This document shows positions 41,066-48,276 of a stretch of 55,878 nucleotides of DNA, in pieces. The notes under the pieces were generated by a model. It was given only the letters and a program-made list of their open reading frames with translations. It had not been told where the DNA came from and made no database searches. Position 1 is the first letter of the stretch. The number at the start of each line of letters is the position of its first letter. Made by a program: the position numbers and the translations under genes. Source of the DNA: an uncultured Blautia sp. (GTDB lineage: Bacteria; Bacillota; Clostridia; Lachnospirales; Lachnospiraceae). Location of the stretch: contig URHS01000012.1 of assembly GCA_900547685.1 (NCBI GenBank), positions 1 to 55,878 on the forward strand, written 5' to 3'.

Positions 41066-42058
41066 CTATTCAATTTCTAACTTTTTTCTCTTTAAATCCA
41101 GAATAATCTCTGTACCTTTATAAATTTCAGACTCAGCTCGAATTCCATATCCCAGCTTTTCACAAATTCTTTTGCACAAATACAGACCTATTCCGCTGGC
41201 TTTTTTATCCTGTCTTCCGTTATATCCTGTATAACCCTTTTCAAAAATCCTTGGCAAATCTTCTTTGGCAATACCAATTCCCGTATCTTTCACTACCAAA
41301 AGCTGCTGTGGCTTCCATAAAAGGGAAATACGCCCACCCGGCTTTGTATATTTTAATGAATTAGACAAAAGCTGTTCAATGACAAATAATAGCCATTTTT
41401 CGTCTGTAAGAACAACTGCATTCGTAGTTTCGTATTCCAATTGTATCTTTTTACGAATAAACTGCGGTGCAAATCTGCGTACTGCCTGCTTAATAATACA
41501 GTCCAGAGAATATTCCCGAAAAACATAGTCTTTCTCGCTGCTGTCCAGACGCAGATAACAAAGCACCATTTCCACGTACTGTTCAATACGCATTAAGTCA
41601 GCTCCAATTTCTCTGGAAAATTCACTATCTTCAGACTGCAGCTTTAAATACATGGATGCAATGGGTGTCTTAATTTGATGAACCCATAAAGTATAATATT
41701 CCAGCATATCCAACTCTTTTTCATTATATATATTTTCCATGTTTTGTATATTCTCATATAAGCGTTCCAGGATTTTTTCGTATTCCTCTTCCAAACCGCC
41801 TTCTGCCTTTGGTAAATTTTCCAGCAAAAATTCTTTCTGATTTGCGGCTCTTTCCAACTGTATATATTTCTGGCGAAATTTCGTAAATTGAAACATCAAA
41901 ACAGCTATTCCCAAAACACCTCCAACAGAAACTGCATAGACAGCTGCATGAAGAGGAATTTGATACATTTGAAAAAGAAAGAAAAAAACCACAGAAAACA
42001 ATAGATAAAAGAGAATTTTTCCCCATTGCTTTTTTATATATTTTTTGAATATTTCCAT
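41066..42058 (-). CDS. BceS-type intramembrane-sensing histidine kinase
   Basis: 330-residue kinase with two N-terminal membrane helices (about 14-30 and 35-55) separated by only a few residues, so it has no extracytoplasmic sensor, as in BceS-like kinases that are informed by the BceAB transporter. The phosphoacceptor His is in LWVHQIKTPIASM (about residue 130). The ATPase part has LSNSLKYTKPGG (N box), DTGIGIAKEDLPRIFEKG (G1/F) and ASGIGLYLCKRI (G2). It lies 19 bases after the response regulator gene. Confidence 0.93.
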   Translation of the reverse strand: MEIFKKYIKKQWGKILFYLLFSVVFFFLFQMYQIPLHAAVYAVSVGGVLGIAVLMFQFTKFRQKYIQLERAANQKEFLLENLPKAEGGLEEEYEKILERLYENIQNMENIYNEKELDMLEYYTLWVHQIKTPIASMYLKLQSEDSEFSREIGADLMRIEQYVEMVLCYLRLDSSEKDYVFREYSLDCIIKQAVRRFAPQFIRKKIQLEYETTNAVVLTDEKWLLFVIEQLLSNSLKYTKPGGRISLLWKPQQLLVVKDTGIGIAKEDLPRIFEKGYTGYNGRQDKKASGIGLYLCKRICEKLGYGIRAESEIYKGTEIILDLKRKKLEIE

Positions 42059-42076
42059 ATTCCTCTCCTTATAACT

Positions 42077-42751
42077 CTAAATAGCTATGGTATATCCCAT
42101 TCCCACTTTCGTGGTAATAAATCCGGAAAGTCCTGCCTGAGCCAATTTTTTTCTCAAACGATTTACATTGACACTTAATGTATTTTCATCTACAAAGCTG
42201 TCGTTCTCCCACAACTTTTCCATAAGGCGTTCCCTGCTTACAATTTTCCCTTTATTCTCCATCAATGTCTGTAAAATTCGATATTCATTCTTTGTCAGCT
42301 CAATTTTTTCATCCTGATAAAAAAGAACCGCCTCTGCGGTATTTAAAAGGGCACCTTTATGCTCCAGAACAGAAACCTGTCCCGCATAATCATAACTTCT
42401 TCTAAGCAATGCCTGTATCTTTGCGGTCAGTACTGACAAATCAAAAGGTTTTGCCACAAAATCATCTCCACCCATTTGAATTGCCATAACAATATTCATA
42501 TTATCCGATGCAGAAGAAATAAATAAAACAGGAATTTGAGAGATTTTTCTAATTTCCTGACACCAATAATAACCATTAAAGAACGGAAGTGTAATATCCA
42601 TCAAAACAAGATGCGGATTATATACAGAAAATTCTGTCATTACATCTGCAAAATTCTCCACACATTGTGCCTGCAAATTCCATGCTTCTAGATGCTTTTT
42701 AATTGCATGGGCAATATCCATGTCATCTTCCACGATTAAAATCCGATACAT
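42077..42751 (-). CDS. OmpR-type response regulator (BceR-like)
   Basis: 224-residue response regulator. The receiver domain has the acidic pocket EDDMD, phosphoacceptor Asp in LVLMDITLPFFNG (about residue 52), Ser in FISSASDNM and Lys in FVAKPFD. The C-terminal winged helix opens with IELTKNEYRILQTLMENKG and ends with TTKVGMGYTIAI. Paired with the intramembrane-sensing kinase and upstream of bceAB, it presumably activates bceAB when a wall-active peptide is handled. It starts behind GGAGACAG. Confidence 0.94.
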   Translation of the reverse strand: MYRILIVEDDMDIAHAIKKHLEAWNLQAQCVENFADVMTEFSVYNPHLVLMDITLPFFNGYYWCQEIRKISQIPVLFISSASDNMNIVMAIQMGGDDFVAKPFDLSVLTAKIQALLRRSYDYAGQVSVLEHKGALLNTAEAVLFYQDEKIELTKNEYRILQTLMENKGKIVSRERLMEKLWENDSFVDENTLSVNVNRLRKKLAQAGLSGFITTKVGMGYTIAI

Positions 42752-43003
42752 AAGTCTGTCTCCTTATTCATGCAAATTATTCTGTTCTTCTGTTTTTTCA
42801 TTATACTGTATCTCATCCTATAAGTCCATGAAAGAAAACTCTTTTTTAATACATAAATCTCATAAAGAACCATCTATCAATATTCTTTGCGGATAAGTAA
42901 AAAGCATAAACTATATTGGTCGAAGCAGAGAACAGGCGGCCGTCACCTTAGTTAGAGATGTGGGAGTTTCACCCCGCCTTTTTTTGTTTTTAGACATGGA
43001 AAA
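42752..43003. other. Intergenic region with a GC-rich structured element
   Basis: No gene is supported. Between the response regulator and rplT lies a GC-rich block (about 42890-42985) on the plus strand that folds with AGGCGG (42934-42939) pairing CCGCCT (42974-42979) and ends in seven T residues, like a small terminated RNA or a remnant of a mobile-element end. TATATT at 42912-42917 could be a -10 box. The rest is AT-rich and should contain the response regulator promoter (TATAAT on minus near 42803). Confidence 0.45.
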
Positions 43004-43030
43004 ACCCCGTAAATAAAGGATTTACGGGGT
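43004..43030 (-). terminator. Terminator of the infC-rpmI-rplT operon
   Basis: A perfect 10-bp stem (ACCCCGTAAA with TTTACGGGGT), loop of seven bases, followed by T residues on the minus strand 13 bases after the rplT stop. Confidence 0.92.
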
Positions 43031-43042
43031 CTGAAAGTCTTA

Positions 43043-43399
43043 TTAAGCTAATTTAGATTTTGCTAATTCTGCTAATGTAGCAAATCCGGCAGCATCGTTG
43101 ATAGCCATGTCAGCTAATACTTTTCTGTTTAAATCAACGTTAGCTAATTTTAAACCGTACATAAATTTGCTGTAGGATAATCCGTTCATTCTTGCAGCAG
43201 CATTGATACGTGCAATCCATAACTGTCTGAACTGACGTTTTCTCTGTTTTCTACCTGCGTAAGAACTTGTTAAAGCTCTCATTACAGACTGTTTTGCTAC
43301 TCTATACTGTTTGGAACGAGCTCCTCTGTAACCTTTAGCCAGTTTCAATACTCTATTATGTCTTTTCTTTGCGTTTAATCCGCCTTTAATTCTTGCCAT
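43043..43399 (-). CDS. rplT: 50S ribosomal protein L20
   Basis: 118 residues, the standard L20 length. It is a basic, helical large-subunit assembly protein: ARIKGGLNAKKRHNRVLKLA, KGYRGARSKQYRVA, RKQRKRQFRQLWIARINAAA. Last gene of the infC-rpmI-rplT operon. In Firmicutes L20 represses its own operon by binding the 5' leader, and such a leader is visible upstream of infC. Confidence 0.99.
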   Translation of the reverse strand: MARIKGGLNAKKRHNRVLKLAKGYRGARSKQYRVAKQSVMRALTSSYAGRKQRKRQFRQLWIARINAAARMNGLSYSKFMYGLKLANVDLNRKVLADMAINDAAGFATLAELAKSKLA

Positions 43400-43443
43400 T
43401 CTTAATTTCCTCCTATATTAAACACATACTTACACACAAACGA

Positions 43444-43641
43444 TTAGATGTAAGGTAAGATTTTTTTCATGTTCTTTACATTAGTTGCATCTGTGATAGC
43501 TGCTTTTCTAAGATTTCTCTTTCTCTTCTGAGATTTCTTTGTTAAGATATGGCTCTTGTAAGCTTTATTTCTTTTTAATTTACCTGTACCTGTTGATTTG
43601 AAGCGCTTTGCAGCTGCTTTAGTTGTTTTCATTTTTGGCAT
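43444..43641 (-). CDS. rpmI: 50S ribosomal protein L35
   Basis: 65-residue L35 with the typical start MPKMKTTKAAAKRFKSTGTG and SHILTKKSQKRKRNLRK. It lies between infC (30 bases) and rplT (44 bases) in the conserved operon order. Confidence 0.98.
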   Translation of the reverse strand: MPKMKTTKAAAKRFKSTGTGKLKRNKAYKSHILTKKSQKRKRNLRKAAITDATNVKNMKKILPYI

Positions 43642-43671
43642 GTTTATGTCCTCCTTAAACTCTTTTTCTTA

Positions 43672-44178
43672 TTAACGTTTTTCTGTCAAAAACATAGTCA
43701 TGCTTCTTCCTTCTACCTTTGGTGCTTTTTCTACAACAGCAACATCAGATAGGATTTCAGCAAATTTTTCTAAAATATATTTGCTGCTTTGCATGTGTGC
43801 CATCTCTCTCCCTCGGAAACGCAGAGTAACTTTAACCTTATTTCCTTTTGTCAGGAACTTTCTGGCATTATTGACTTTCGTGTTCAAATCGTTTTCCTCA
43901 ATATTAGGGGATAAACGCACTTCTTTGATTTCTATGGTTTTCTGTTTCTTCTTAGCTTCCTTTTCTTTTCTGGCTAATTCGTACTTATACTTACCATAAT
44001 CGATAATTTTACAAACCGGTGGTTTTGCTGTAGGAGCAATTTTCACAAGGTCTAATCCTGCCTCCGCCGCATGTTTCTGCGCTTCTCTGGCAGACATAAT
44101 TCCCAGCTGCTCTCCCTCTGCGCCTATAAGGCGGACCTCTTTATCTCTGATTTGTTCGTTAATCATTAAATCGCTAAT
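43672..44178 (-). CDS. infC: Translation initiation factor IF-3, probable AUU start
   Basis: IF-3 binds the 30S subunit and checks the start codon-initiator tRNA pairing. N-domain: NEQIRDKEVRLIGAEGEQLG; linker KEKEAKKKQKTIEIKEVRLSP; C-domain: GNKVKVTLRFRGREMAH. An ATG at 44164-44166 (giving MINEQI) has no well-spaced ribosome binding site. Four codons upstream in frame is ATT (44176-44178), exactly seven bases after a perfect GGAGGTG (44186-44192), giving the N-terminus (M)SDLMINEQI. The AUU start is a known autoregulatory device of infC in Escherichia coli and other bacteria, so I place the start there. Confidence 0.96.
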   Translation of the reverse strand: MSDLMINEQIRDKEVRLIGAEGEQLGIMSAREAQKHAAEAGLDLVKIAPTAKPPVCKIIDYGKYKYELARKEKEAKKKQKTIEIKEVRLSPNIEENDLNTKVNNARKFLTKGNKVKVTLRFRGREMAHMQSSKYILEKFAEILSDVAVVEKAPKVEGRSMTMFLTEKR

Positions 44179-44185
44179 AGTAGTG

Positions 44186-44418
44186 CACCTCCATAATATT
44201 GATAACCCTCACAGCCTCAGGCTGTTTGAACTTGATAAAAGAAAGAACAAGAATTCACAGAGCAGTTTCCTATATATAAAAAAGGATAGTTCTACAAACT
44301 ATCCACCGTTTATCCGCATAAGAAAACGCCTTGCGCCTCATTATCTTCATATAAACCATAGTCACTCATTTGTGCTAAGGTGAGAGTGGATACTCTGCTT
44401 TCTTTTTCTTCTTCAGAC
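44186..44418 (-). promoter_or_regulatory. L20-type ribosomal-protein leader / attenuator of infC-rpmI-rplT
   Basis: The 230-base untranslated leader on the minus strand includes an intrinsic terminator (GGATAGTTTGTAGAACTATCC then TTTTTT, 44276-44304) placed before infC. This is the design of the Firmicutes L20 leader, where L20 binding favours termination. Base-level match to the L20 consensus was not tested. Confidence 0.75.
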
Positions 44419-44424
44419 TTGTGT

Positions 44425-44453
44425 AGTCTATCATATATACACAGCTTCGTCAA
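44425..44453 (-). promoter_or_regulatory. Promoter of the infC operon
   Basis: On the minus strand TTGACG (44448-44453) and TAGACT (44425-44430) are spaced by 17 bases, placing the start just upstream of the L20-type leader. Confidence 0.7.
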
Positions 44454-44500
44454 GTATATTTTATAATTTTTATGTTTTTTTAATTTTTTTAAGAAAATTC

Positions 44501-44585
44501 TTGTTTTTTTTACAATTCAGTGGCATAATAAGGGCTATATATACTAATCAATGTACCACTTTAAAGTGACATTGATTAGTATATA
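44501..44585 (+). promoter_or_regulatory. Promoter and 48-bp dyad upstream of the NSS symporter
   Basis: TTGTTT (44501-44506) and CATAAT (44524-44529) are spaced by 17 bases. Just downstream, TATATACTAATCAATGT (44538-44554) is repeated perfectly inverted at 44569-44585, enclosing CACTTTAAAGTG, itself a palindrome (44557-44568). It would form an operator at the start site or a hairpin in the mRNA leader. No T-run follows, so it is not a terminator. Confidence 0.6.
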
Positions 44586-44624
44586 CATAAATTTAGAAAA
44601 TTTTAAATTTAAGAGGTGACATTT

Positions 44625-45980
44625 ATGGACAAAAAAAGAGGATCTTTTTCAAACAAAATGGGATTCGTCCTTGCTGCTGCCGGTTCAGCTGTAGGTCTTG
44701 GTAATCTCTGGCGCTTTCCCTATCTTGCTGCAAAATACGGAGGAGGTATTTTCCTGCTGGTATATTTAATTCTTGCGGTAACTCTCGGCTTCACTCTTAT
44801 GATAACAGAAATTGCCATTGGACGTAAAACAGGATTAAGTGCAGTCGGTGCTTTCAATGCTCTTGATAAACGTTTTAAATTTGTCGGTTATCTGGCATGT
44901 ATCGTTCCTTTCGTTATTACACCTTACTACTGTGTAATTGGCGGTTGGGTTGTAAAATATTTTGTAACTTTCCTGACAGGCGATGTTACTGCAGCAGCCG
45001 GTGATGAATACTTTACCGGTTTTATCAGCAGAGCCGATTCTCCTGTATTCTGGTTTGCATTATATGTTATTATTACTGCGGTTGTAGTTATTTTTGGTGT
45101 AGAAAAAGGAATTGAAAAAGCAAGTCGTATCATGATGCCTCTTTTAATCGTATTAATTATGGGCGTTTCTATTTTTTGTATTACACGCCCCGGCGCTATG
45201 GAAGGTGTAAAATATTATCTGCTTCCTGATTTTTCTAAATTCTCTGCTACTACAGTACTGGCAGCTATGGGACAGTTGTTCTACTCCATGTCTCTTGCTA
45301 TGGGAATTATGATTACTTATGGTTCTTATATGAAGAAGGACTGCAATCTGGAAAAATCTGTAAGACAGATTGAAATTTTTGATACAGCTATTGCTTTTCT
45401 TGCAGGTTTAATGATTATTCCTTCTGTTTTCGTATTTTCAGGCGGTGATGAAGCTGCACTTGGTAAGGGACCTTCCTTAATGTTTGTTACACTTCCAAAA
45501 GTATTTGATGATATGACTCTGGGCGGTGTAATCGGAACTGTGTTCTTCCTTCTTGTATTATTTGCGGCTCTTACATCTTCTATCTCTCTTTTGGAAACAA
45601 ACGTTTCTATTATTAGAGATAAGCTTGGCTGGAGCAGAAAAAAAGCCACAGTCTCCGTTACTATTTATGTACTGGTATTAGGAGCTATTGTTTCCTTAGG
45701 ATTTGGACCTCTGAGCTTCATCAAGATTATTGGTCTTGGTCTTCTGGATTTCTTCGACTTCCTGAGCAACAGCGTATTAATGCCAATTGTTGCAATCCTG
45801 ACTTGTATCTGCATCGGACACTTTATTGGATCTAAAGTAGTTTCTGATGAGGTAGAATTAAATGGAGCATTCAAATTTAAAAAGTTCTATAATATTATGT
45901 TGAAATGGATTGCTCCTATTTGTTTAATTCTGATTTTAGTATTTGCTGTATCAGAAGCAATGGGATGGATTACTGTTTAA
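44625..45980 (+). CDS. NSS-family sodium-dependent amino acid / amine symporter
   Basis: 451-residue neurotransmitter:sodium symporter of the LeuT fold. The N-terminal helix carries the family motif GSAVGLGNLWRFPYLAAKYGG, part of the Na+ and substrate sites; YYCVIGGWVVKYF and GQLFYSMSLAMGIMITYGSY are further conserved helices. Its length and eleven-helix pattern are typical for bacterial members such as MhsT. Substrate is likely an amino acid, perhaps hydrophobic or aromatic, but undetermined. The start is the ATG at 44625 spaced six bases from AGAGGTGAC; the GTG at 44616 lies in that ribosome binding site. Monocistronic, with a strong dyad in front. Confidence 0.94.
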   Translation: MDKKRGSFSNKMGFVLAAAGSAVGLGNLWRFPYLAAKYGGGIFLLVYLILAVTLGFTLMITEIAIGRKTGLSAVGAFNALDKRFKFVGYLACIVPFVITPYYCVIGGWVVKYFVTFLTGDVTAAAGDEYFTGFISRADSPVFWFALYVIITAVVVIFGVEKGIEKASRIMMPLLIVLIMGVSIFCITRPGAMEGVKYYLLPDFSKFSATTVLAAMGQLFYSMSLAMGIMITYGSYMKKDCNLEKSVRQIEIFDTAIAFLAGLMIIPSVFVFSGGDEAALGKGPSLMFVTLPKVFDDMTLGGVIGTVFFLLVLFAALTSSISLLETNVSIIRDKLGWSRKKATVSVTIYVLVLGAIVSLGFGPLSFIKIIGLGLLDFFDFLSNSVLMPIVAILTCICIGHFIGSKVVSDEVELNGAFKFKKFYNIMLKWIAPICLILILVFAVSEAMGWITV

Positions 45981-46001
45981 TAAAAAGATTTTAAAAATAA
46001 A

Positions 46002-46039
46002 ACAGTCGCTTCATGATTATATATTCGTGAAGCGACTGT
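46002..46039. terminator. Bidirectional terminator between symporter and DUF362 gene
   Basis: A perfect 12-bp stem (ACAGTCGCTTCA with TGAAGCGACTGT) with a 14-base AT-rich loop, and A-rich and T-rich flanks, separates convergent genes ending at 45980 and 46047. Confidence 0.9.
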
Positions 46040-46046
46040 CTTATTT

Positions 46047-47144
46047 TTATTTCCCCGCAATGTAATTTTTCAAAAACTCATAAATTTCCTCTTCTGTAGG
46101 TGGGCATCCTTTTACATAATTCTGAAATCCTCTTGTACAGTTTCCGACACCCAGCTTACCTTCTTTTCCATGATATCCCTGTCCAATACAGATTTTTTCT
46201 TTTAAATTTTCCAGAATCCCTTCTTCTTTCAGCTTCCAAAGTGCCGGAAGAAGATAGCCGTAGCAAGCACTGCAGGACTCTACTTCCTCCACTGCATCGC
46301 ATACTTCTACTACTTTTCTTTCTTTTGGAATATATTCTTCCTGTTTTGGTGTGTTTAACTCACGAAATTGAGCATTTTCCCATTGAGCATCTCCTGCACC
46401 CAATGACTCTGCCATTTTGATATAAGGAACTTCTTCCACTTCATATCCCATGAAATGACACACATAAGCATCACAGAGAACCGGATCTGCCACAGCCATA
46501 ATACGATTTAAGACTACAGGATTTCCTCCGTCTTCAAAATCCCAATCTCCGCAAATACTGTCAACCACAGTAAAATCCGGTGCAATTTCTGCGGCCAGAT
46601 GGGCAATTGGCTCATGAAGTCCCATTGCATGAAAATGTCTTTTCTCACAATTGGGTATCAATCCCTTTAGATTTTTAAGTGCACAGGTAATCTTAGTCTG
46701 ACAATGCCCTTTCATCACCGGCACATTGATAAGAAAATCCAGATTTTTGACTTCATCACAGATTTTTAGTTCCATTCCCTGACAGTTATATGTTTTATAC
46801 GAGTCTTTCTGTAAATCTATAAAAGGCACATCATATTTTTCTGAGAGCTCATAGTAACCACAGACCTCTGCTGCTTCTGCTGTTTTATCACCGACCCATG
46901 AACTTTCCAGCATTACCAGATTAGAAAATCCTTTCGCCTGCAAGTATTCAATAATTCCCGCCACAATTTCACTGTGGGTAGTAGCCCCATAAGAAGCCTC
47001 AGAAGGGGCTACTAAATTGGGTTTTATTCCTATTCTACCTTCTTTATTTAAAATTCGCCCTTCCAAATCGGCTTTCTGTAAAAGAGCTTTTGTCATTTCT
47101 TTGTATTCCGTTCCGTAAATTGCCAGAATTTCCTGCTTTTCCAC
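46047..47144 (-). CDS. DUF362 domain protein
   Basis: 365-residue cytoplasmic protein of the DUF362 family. Typical stretches: GRIGIKPNLVAPSEASYGATT, SSWVGDKTAEAA, INVPVMKGHCQTKITCALKNLKG, and DFTVVDSICGDWDFEDGGNP. Unlike many DUF362 proteins it has no attached 4Fe-4S ferredoxin domain, but it contains scattered Cys residues, including CSACYGYLLPALW and GNCTRGFQNYVKGCPP near the C-terminus. The biochemical role of the family is unsettled. It is monocistronic, with neighbours on either side separated by terminator or spacer. Confidence 0.88.
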   Translation of the reverse strand: MEKQEILAIYGTEYKEMTKALLQKADLEGRILNKEGRIGIKPNLVAPSEASYGATTHSEIVAGIIEYLQAKGFSNLVMLESSWVGDKTAEAAEVCGYYELSEKYDVPFIDLQKDSYKTYNCQGMELKICDEVKNLDFLINVPVMKGHCQTKITCALKNLKGLIPNCEKRHFHAMGLHEPIAHLAAEIAPDFTVVDSICGDWDFEDGGNPVVLNRIMAVADPVLCDAYVCHFMGYEVEEVPYIKMAESLGAGDAQWENAQFRELNTPKQEEYIPKERKVVEVCDAVEEVESCSACYGYLLPALWKLKEEGILENLKEKICIGQGYHGKEGKLGVGNCTRGFQNYVKGCPPTEEEIYEFLKNYIAGK

Positions 47145-47216
47145 TTTATATCCTCCTGCTTCAATACTTAATTAAAATAATAGTATTGAAACTGCCTCAA
47201 AGTCAATGCTTTTCCT

Positions 47217-48260
47217 CTACAAATCGTCCACAAGAGCTGTACTCTTAGCATAAGCTGTACTTTTTGCCTCAAAGAAATCCGTTTTCACCATGTTGGCATT
47301 AGAATAATAACTTACCCATTTCATACTCTCCGGTTCTTTTTCATATCCGGGATATACCACTTCAAAACCTAATCCCGTAAAACGCAGATTTCCCAGATAT
47401 TTCATATATTCTGCAATCATCGCCTTTGAAAGCCCCGGAATTTCATCGCCTAAAACATAATGTCCCCATGCAATTTCCTGTTCCACCCCTTCCATAAGCA
47501 TCTCTTTTAAAAGCTGTATATTTTCCCGTGTAAAAAGTTGTGGTTCTTCCTCTTTTAACTGTAAAATCATATTTCGAAACAGCCATAAATGTGTATTCTC
47601 ATCTCTGTTAATATAACGAATTTCTTGAGCAGAACCGGGCATTTTTCCATTTCTGCTTAAATTATAGAAAAACATAAAACCACTATAAAAATAAATTCCC
47701 TCTAAAATATAATTTGCCATCATGACTTTCAGCAATGTAAAGCTGTCTTTTTTCGCCTGAAATTCATTATATAATTCACCTATAAAGGTATTCCTTTTTA
47801 ATAATCTTTCATCTGTTTTCCATTGGTATAAAATCTCATTACGCTTTTCCGGACTGCAAATTGTATCCAGCATATAGCTGTAACTCTGACTATGTACACA
47901 CTCTTGAAAAGTCTGAATAGAAAGACATAAATTTATTTCATTTGCTGTAATATACTCACCAATACAAGGCAGATTTGCAGACTGAATGGAGTCCAAAAAT
48001 ACCAGAAAGCTTAAAATTTTATCATAAGCCTGACGCTCTTTTTCTAAAAGTTTTCCATAGTCTTTTCTGTCCTGAGAAAGATTGATTTCCTCCGGTATCC
48101 AAAAATTATTCATTGCCTGACGATACCAATCCTTCACCCAGCCATAGCGCATATTATTGAAATCATTTAAATTTGTAGTATTTCCGCCAATCATCCTGCG
48201 AAAACGCACGTCTGTTTCTCCTTCAGGATTAAACAGTGGTTTTTTCTTTAATTCTGTCAT
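47217..48260 (-). CDS. nrdB: Ribonucleotide reductase class I, beta subunit
   Basis: 347-residue radical-generating subunit. Candidate metal ligands and radical Tyr are visible by comparison with Escherichia coli NrdB: Asp in FLDSIQSANL, Glu and His in QECVHSQSYSY, with the Tyr of SQSY at the Tyr122 position, then Glu in LEGIYFYSG and Glu-x-x-His in RDENTHLW. The Tyr supports a tyrosyl-radical (class Ia/Ib-like) enzyme rather than the radical-Tyr-less class Ic. The start is the ATG 16 bases after the nrdA stop behind GAAGGAG; an upstream in-frame ATG inside nrdA is rejected. Works with NrdA to reduce ribonucleotides under oxygen exposure. Confidence 0.95.
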   Translation of the reverse strand: MTELKKKPLFNPEGETDVRFRRMIGGNTTNLNDFNNMRYGWVKDWYRQAMNNFWIPEEINLSQDRKDYGKLLEKERQAYDKILSFLVFLDSIQSANLPCIGEYITANEINLCLSIQTFQECVHSQSYSYMLDTICSPEKRNEILYQWKTDERLLKRNTFIGELYNEFQAKKDSFTLLKVMMANYILEGIYFYSGFMFFYNLSRNGKMPGSAQEIRYINRDENTHLWLFRNMILQLKEEEPQLFTRENIQLLKEMLMEGVEQEIAWGHYVLGDEIPGLSKAMIAEYMKYLGNLRFTGLGFEVVYPGYEKEPESMKWVSYYSNANMVKTDFFEAKSTAYAKSTALVDDL

Positions 48261-48276
48261 CTCGTTCTCCTTCTTC

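Noticed and set aside
41066..42751. Two-component system with extracellular ligand sensor
   Set aside because: The kinase has two closely spaced membrane helices and no outer domain; with bceAB alongside it fits the transporter-informed Bce type.
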